From Haliclystus octoradiatus (taxonomy: Eukaryota > Cnidaria > Staurozoa > Stauromedusae > Haliclystidae), in NCBI GenBank assembly GCA_916610825.1, contig OU744449.1, positions 19,437,344-19,501,343 on the forward strand: a stretch of 64,000 nucleotides of DNA, in the 5' to 3' direction. Shown here one piece after another: positions 58,613 to 64,000 of the stretch. How positions within the stretch are numbered: the first letter of the stretch is position 1; every line of letters starts with the position of its first letter. Below the pieces are notes generated by a model. The model was not told the origin of the DNA, made no database searches, and worked only from the letters and a program-made list of their open reading frames with translations. Made by a program: the position numbers and the translations under genes.

Positions 58613-61600
58613 ATGGCTGGGACACTGCAGCTTTTATCCTTGTACATAGCAGTTAGCATTTATTCAGTATCTGCTATGAAACATTACCGAAATTGCATTG
58701 TTGGTGCCGGGCCAGCAGGTATGTTTATATCAAATGTCAATTCCAGTCGTTATACATATTAAGAAATACTTTTAGATTATTGATTGTCATTGTCATTGAC
58801 GTTGTCATTAGTGACATGGGCTCAAAGGCGGAAGATAACACGCCTCTTCAGAGTGCTTCTGTTGTTTTAGAGTTGAACAGTGATATAGTTCAATAGCAGC
58901 AACTCATCTGAGTTTTCCCTGTGTACTGATCCCTAAATTTGTGGTCTAACATATATATTTAGATGTATTATGGCCATTACGCATAAAAGAGTACAACTAG
59001 TATCAGAAGCTATATGCAATTGCATTTTGATTCGGGATTTTGAATGTTTCTAAAACTGCCTTTAAATTAATACGATTGACGAATGCAGCTAACAGAAATA
59101 GCAATTTGTTTTATTAAGATCAACGTTTCGATCATCACTATGGTGATCATTTTAAAGATAATTAAAACATGTAGTTGTATGTCAAATGTATGTCGCAGAA
59201 GCTTCTCCTGGATGCGGGTCTGAATGTAACTGAAGTAAGGTAAGCTTACCAAATATCTCTTCCTGTAAAACACTCCAAGCAACCCTATATTGACACCACA
59301 TCAACAATATCAAACCCACTTTAAATTATATGTAATGGACTCTTTTTAAATTTAATAGTAGCTTTTCAGTCCTGTGAAAAAATGTATTTTAAAACTGAAG
59401 TTTATATACTTATCAAATAACCTGAACAAATGACGATATGACGATAGCACTTTCTGTACCACTCTTGATAAAACCCTGTACAGTGGATAATCCACCCTCC
59501 TATAAAGAGCATCGGTTTATTTCTGTCTGGTTTCAGGTACTCTCTCTATAGATGGTCTCGTGACAGACATTACAGTTTGTATGGGGATTGATAATTTCTG
59601 CTTCTGTCAAACTATTCTAGGTGATATCCCAATGCATTAACATGATATACTTCCACAGGATAGTCAACTTAACATTGAACTTATAATAATTCTATTACCT
59701 TCCTTAATTATATAACCGACATGTTAATTTGATCTGAATGCATGCCATTTGACTTCATATTACTTTCAGGTCTACAGATGGGATATTTTTTTGAAAGGGG
59801 AGGTAGGGATTACAAAATATTCGAAAGAGCCAATGTGGCAGGTAAGAAATATTGTCATACATGAAAAGACACCACCGTGGTATTTATCTTATCAACTATT
59901 GTTTATTCTGTTTATTCATTAGGCTCATTCTTCTTAAAATACCCACGGCATAGGAACCTAATATCAATAAACAAAAGACACACTGGTAGGTATATTTATT
60001 TATATATGATTCATATGCTTAAGAAAAAAACTGACCCATTGATGATCTTTACAGTGCATGTTCAAATTTCATGTTCCAGAATTACCCAAGAAATTGCTGC
60101 AGTTTCCGCTGTGACTTCTTGAGTTTTCTATCTACCCGGGTCACCCCGCCATTCATTTGCGTTCCTATAATCTGAGCTATCAGTTTAACTGTGCCGTAGA
60201 GTATACAATGTATCGAAGAGGAATAAGTTTCAACGATTCAATTCACTTTCGTGAAATATCAGTAGTTTATATATTTTGTTTTGCATGAATGGATGAATGA
60301 TTTGTTTATTTCTGCATAACAGCATCTAAAGAATTACATACAGAATAACTTAACATAAATTAACAAATGATTAAATAGATTACATAATTAAGAATTTAGA
60401 TAGAATTTCATTACATAGGTATATCAGTTTCAAATTTATAAACATTGGGCTCCTGACGTGTTTCCAGGCTTAACGAGTTATATACATTTATACTTCTTAC
60501 AAAAAAGGTTTGACCATGGCGATTTGAATGCACCATTATAGCACAACAATTCGACCATGTGGAGTGACAATAATAAGGTTACTGGAGTCAATATCTACAA
60601 AACTATTAATAACTTTTTAACAATATAATAGGTCAGCAATCAATCTTCTACTTTCAAGTGTTTCGATATTCAAATTAGGTTTGAATCTATCAAAAAAGTA
60701 CTGACAGATACAGAGGGCTATAATTGTGGTCGTATGGTCTTTAGTACAGTGTATACGGTTAGATAGGAGCTCCAAATATCTTTGACAGAGACTTCAGATT
60801 GTCTATGTATAGTTCCACTAGCATGAATTCCGTACGTATTGTCATCTGTATATCTAATCTTGGAAGAAACCAGGCAAAATAATAATCAAATATAGTGAAC
60901 CCTGGAGGGGGGCAACTCCAAGTGCCGCATTAATGGGGGAGTTCCACTTTGGAAAAATGTGAAGTTCCCGAAAAGTCCCAAAAATCCTTTGAAAGCTACC
61001 CAAGTTGTTTTAAAACTTGAGAATGCTACCCAATAAGTCCAGGGAGGGTACTTCCATATAGCCGGGCTCTATGCAGGGATGTTCCATTTTTATGGGTAAA
61101 AATTCAAAGCTAACTTTCTGTTTTCGGCCTTCAAATTCAGTTTTTTTCCCAAATTCTCTAGAAAATTGGAATGGGCCCTAAACCTTTAATATTCTAAAAT
61201 GTTTTAATAAGTATATTTCTCAGCTGGAATATGGACTCAAAAAGGTGGCACGTCCCCGTATAGCAGCAGTATGGGAGTTACCCCCCCAGGTAGTGAACAC
61301 ATGAACTCGATATGGAAAAACGATACAAAAAACGTATTTCAATGTCAAGCTACATGGTACCCATTTTATATTGGCAGTTTTTGTGCAAAATGTAATAGGA
61401 CATTGAATCAATCATCATTGGGAAGCTGGTTCGATTATTTCCGGTTAATTAATGGTTGATTGTGTATGACAGGAAGAACAAATAAAGAATTTAATCTTCG
61501 TCACGATTGGAATTCATTACTCAGTGACGATGAAAGCCTATTAATGAAGCATTACTCAAAGAAGTTTTTTCCTACTGCTGATTCATTAGTAAGAACATTA

Positions 61601-63640
61601 TATAAAATTTACATTATTATATATTACATTGTTCTCTTTGTCTCGAATCCCATTCCCACTATAACTTTCTACTCTCACAAAATCAGTTGATGTTAAGCAG
61701 AATCAAAGTAGAGAGAAAGTCACAACATGTATCTAGTTTGGATCTCGTGTTGAAAGTGTCACCTTCCGATAAACCTCACTCCAAAGATTTTAAAATGCCC
61801 TTATGAAATTATTTTATTTTATTTAAATAATAATGAACATTCAACTGGATGATTTATAAATCTATTATTTTTTTTTTTTTCTAGGTCAAATATTTGAATG
61901 ACTATGCCATAAAACTCAAGCTGAAAATTCAATATGATACATATATTGAAAGGATATCAAAGAACAATAAAACGAAAACATTTCATTTAAAAGATCAGAA
62001 TTCAGTCATGTATTCCTGTGACTGTTTAATCATGAGGTGAGTACAATCATTAAATTAGTCTGACTGAATTAATTAATTTGCTTCATTTTACAAGTACTAT
62101 TGAACTGCGATAAAAACTGCTAACAATCACTGAAGGGTTACCACACACCTGCCATGTTTGTATTCTCTATTTACTACACGACGGATGTTGAAAGCTCCAG
62201 CCACTGACATAGTTTTGAATTATTGCTTTCCTTGGTATTATTTGAATTTATTTCTTTAATTAAACATTGTAATTTACTATTCTTCTTTAGCTTTGAGCCG
62301 TAATTTTATCGTCAAGTTTCAACAGTAATTTCTAAAAAATCTTCTACTTCCTTGAATTTCCAAGTACATGAACCAAAAAATCAAATTGCAGGATTATGTT
62401 CGATTACGATTCAATATTTTAGAATTGACTTTCCCCCATTGCTGAATCACAAAATATAAAATATACGCGTCAGTACAATTGATGGAGTTTTGAAAGCATA
62501 GAGACATCATTCCATGCTAAGAAAGCCATATTATTTATTGTATCAAAGTTTCATAATTATGCTGTTGACAGGTTGTTGACTTTGTACAAATATTTACTTC
62601 TTTTACCAGCACAGGACTTTGGCTTGAGAATGTTCCAAAAGATGTCGTTGGAATAGAACACACGGAGGTAAACTCAAATAAATAGAATGAAAATTGTTTT
62701 GGCTCATCAAATTTTCCAAGAGAACTTTTGTTTATATCTCAGATTTGCAAGTTCAGATGAAGAGATGTAGTCTGAATTGAAAAAATAAATTGAATTAAAC
62801 TCGAAGATCTTAATTTAGTTTGGACTGATAATTATTCTTCCGTGCATGGATTCCCCTCTTCCCATTCTTGTCTATTTATCCAAATTCTACCTCAGTCTCA
62901 TATTCCTGTAAAGGAAACTTGTGTCATTCATTCCTTATACACGCCTAAATGTCAGCATATCATAGTATTCATAGATAAACTGATTGGATGACAATGATAT
63001 TACTGTTATTATTTTCTTTATCTTTAATTAAGGGATATCGTAACGTCTCAATCAATCCTGATGATTTTGAAGGACAGTCTGTATTAATACTTGGTCGAGG
63101 TAATTACAATTACAATGATTTGATATGAATTCCATTTACCTGATTGAATTATTCTGAAGTGCTCCATATACCAACATGAATGGCCATAATTTTTTTTAGA
63201 GTGTATTGATGATAAGCAGTATCAGCTTATATGTAGCTGCAGACAATCATAAAGGGCCAATGTTGCGAAGTCAGTCTATGATTCACATGGTATCGATATT
63301 TGACTATATGCAATTTTACGAATTAAAAACTAACCATAGCCTGGAAATTTGTTAGATAAATTACACCGGACGAAACACTAAAACATAGTCAATTAAGAAT
63401 ACAAAGCTACTTAGTGAATAAATCCTCCGTGTCTTATGGCATGACTCATAAAAAATCATTAAGACATTATATCATACATTTTATGTGCTAATTCGAAGGT
63501 AATGCTGCGTTTGAAATTGCTGAAAACATTATGGGGGCAACCAATCACGTTCACATGCTGTCAAGGTATTTAGAAATAAACCAAATAATAATTTTGCATG
63601 TAATCAATTCCTCAAAGTGACTCCATTGACGAGTGTCGAA

Positions 63641-63677
<37 letters not shown>

Positions 63678-63980
63678 GTGGTTGTTTTTATCTGCAGAGG
63701 TCGTCTGAGGTTATCATGGGAAACTCACTACGTTGGTGACGTCAGGTATTAAAGATAAAGACAACTTAGACAGCATTTATACGTTTGCTTTTCGAAAATC
63801 TCAATAGTCAAAATATGGATGATCGAAATTTTCTTTGATCTTCAATGCATATGTTTGATATGCGAATCTGAAAGTTGTTTATCTCTATACCTATACACTC
63901 ATATTCACATTTGAATTTCAGGGCAGTAAACGATGGTCCAATTGATACTTATCAACTCAAATCTCTTGATGCCCAATTAG
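58613..63980 (+). CDS. FOXRED2: FOXRED2, FAD-dependent oxidoreductase of the ER, N-terminal 10 exons
   Basis: Exons: 58613-58718, 59770-59841, 59923-59985, 61473-61588, 61885-62036, 62610-62667, 63033-63099, 63499-63565, 63698-63745, 63922-63980. Phases 1,1,1,0,2,0,1,2,2,1 all agree, giving 269 codons; the rest lies beyond the window. A signal peptide ([15 protein letters not shown]) precedes the FAD-binding GAGPAG (31-36). The family signatures [16 protein letters not shown] and [15 protein letters not shown] follow, then a second nucleotide-binding loop ILGRGNAAFE at 208-217, and [26 protein letters not shown]2 (ERFAD) works in the ER lumen with SEL1L and OS9 in ER-associated degradation. 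The protein is usually about 680 residues. The Rossmann loop GRGNAA has Arg where His is usual. Confidence 0.95.
60270..60830 (-). pseudogene. LINE ORF2 C-terminal fragment in FOXRED2 intron 3
   Basis: The minus strand reads [29 protein letters not shown], then GAFKSPWSN, matching the C-terminal tail after the reverse transcriptase (LE-RR-DL-Y signature). It has stops, no RT core, and is antisense to FOXRED2. Confidence 0.65.
60903..61293. repeat. 410-bp dispersed repeat, copy B (inverted)
   Basis: Reverse complement of 55512-55922, with scattered substitutions and small indels. It lies in FOXRED2 intron 3. Confidence 0.85.
63642..63674. repeat. (TA)n microsatellite
   Basis: About 16 TA units roughly 25 bases upstream of the acceptor of FOXRED2 exon 9. 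Confidence 0.95.
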
Positions 63981-64000
63981 GTAATATTTTTTCACACACT

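Overview
The window is nuclear DNA of a multicellular animal: AT-rich, intron-rich, GT-AG splicing, and most of it mobile-element debris. I lean towards an invertebrate chordate such as an ascidian (inference). The hints are a secreted fibrinogen-like family common in marine invertebrates, the mix of LINE, Copia, hAT, THAP-transposase and integrase-type elements, and a splice acceptor about 10 nt before one start codon that could be a spliced-leader site. No species is claimed.

Three host genes can be assembled by matching splice sites and intron phase. (1) Minus strand, 29763 down to 11331: four exons of a coiled-coil gene whose N-terminus resembles MAD1 (MAD1L1); its promoter side carries an E2F-type site and an NRF1-type palindrome. 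(2) Plus strand, 38807-53748: four exons encoding a complete 273-residue secreted protein with a partial fibrinogen-like domain. (3) Plus strand, 58613 to the right edge: ten exons (269 codons) of FOXRED2, an ER-lumen FAD oxidoreductase, continuing outside the window. A thrombospondin type-1 exon (2766-2927), possibly joined to an exon at 2277-2370, marks a fourth, unresolved gene.

Layout: 1-1113 decayed Tigger/pogo transposase; 2.2-2.9 kb TSP1 gene piece; 3.3-4.8 kb THAP/DDE transposase with one in-frame stop; 5.6-6.8 kb foldback element; 6.8-10.5 kb transposon remnant, LINE endonuclease piece and Copia pol with a probable LTR; 11.3-29.8 kb the MAD1-like gene, with two 883-bp hAT MITEs and an 8.2-kb inverted-arm transposon (integrase-like and HECT-like remnants, itself invaded by three other elements) in its introns; 30555-31054 a 500-N assembly gap; 31.2-33.7 kb a 36-unit, 69-bp tandem array open as an 832-codon frame and preceded by a striking heat-shock-element-like motif; 33.7-38.8 kb no gene recognised; 38.8-53.7 kb the fibrinogen-like gene, whose third intron hosts an apparently intact two-ORF LINE in antisense plus a truncated relative, all separated by (TGA)n tracts; 54-55.9 kb decayed LINE pieces and a repeat; 58.6-64 kb FOXRED2.

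The genes do not form an operon or pathway. The strongest candidates for something new are the heat-shock-motif/tandem-repeat locus, the microsatellite-linked LINE chain and the integrase-plus-HECT inverted-arm transposon.
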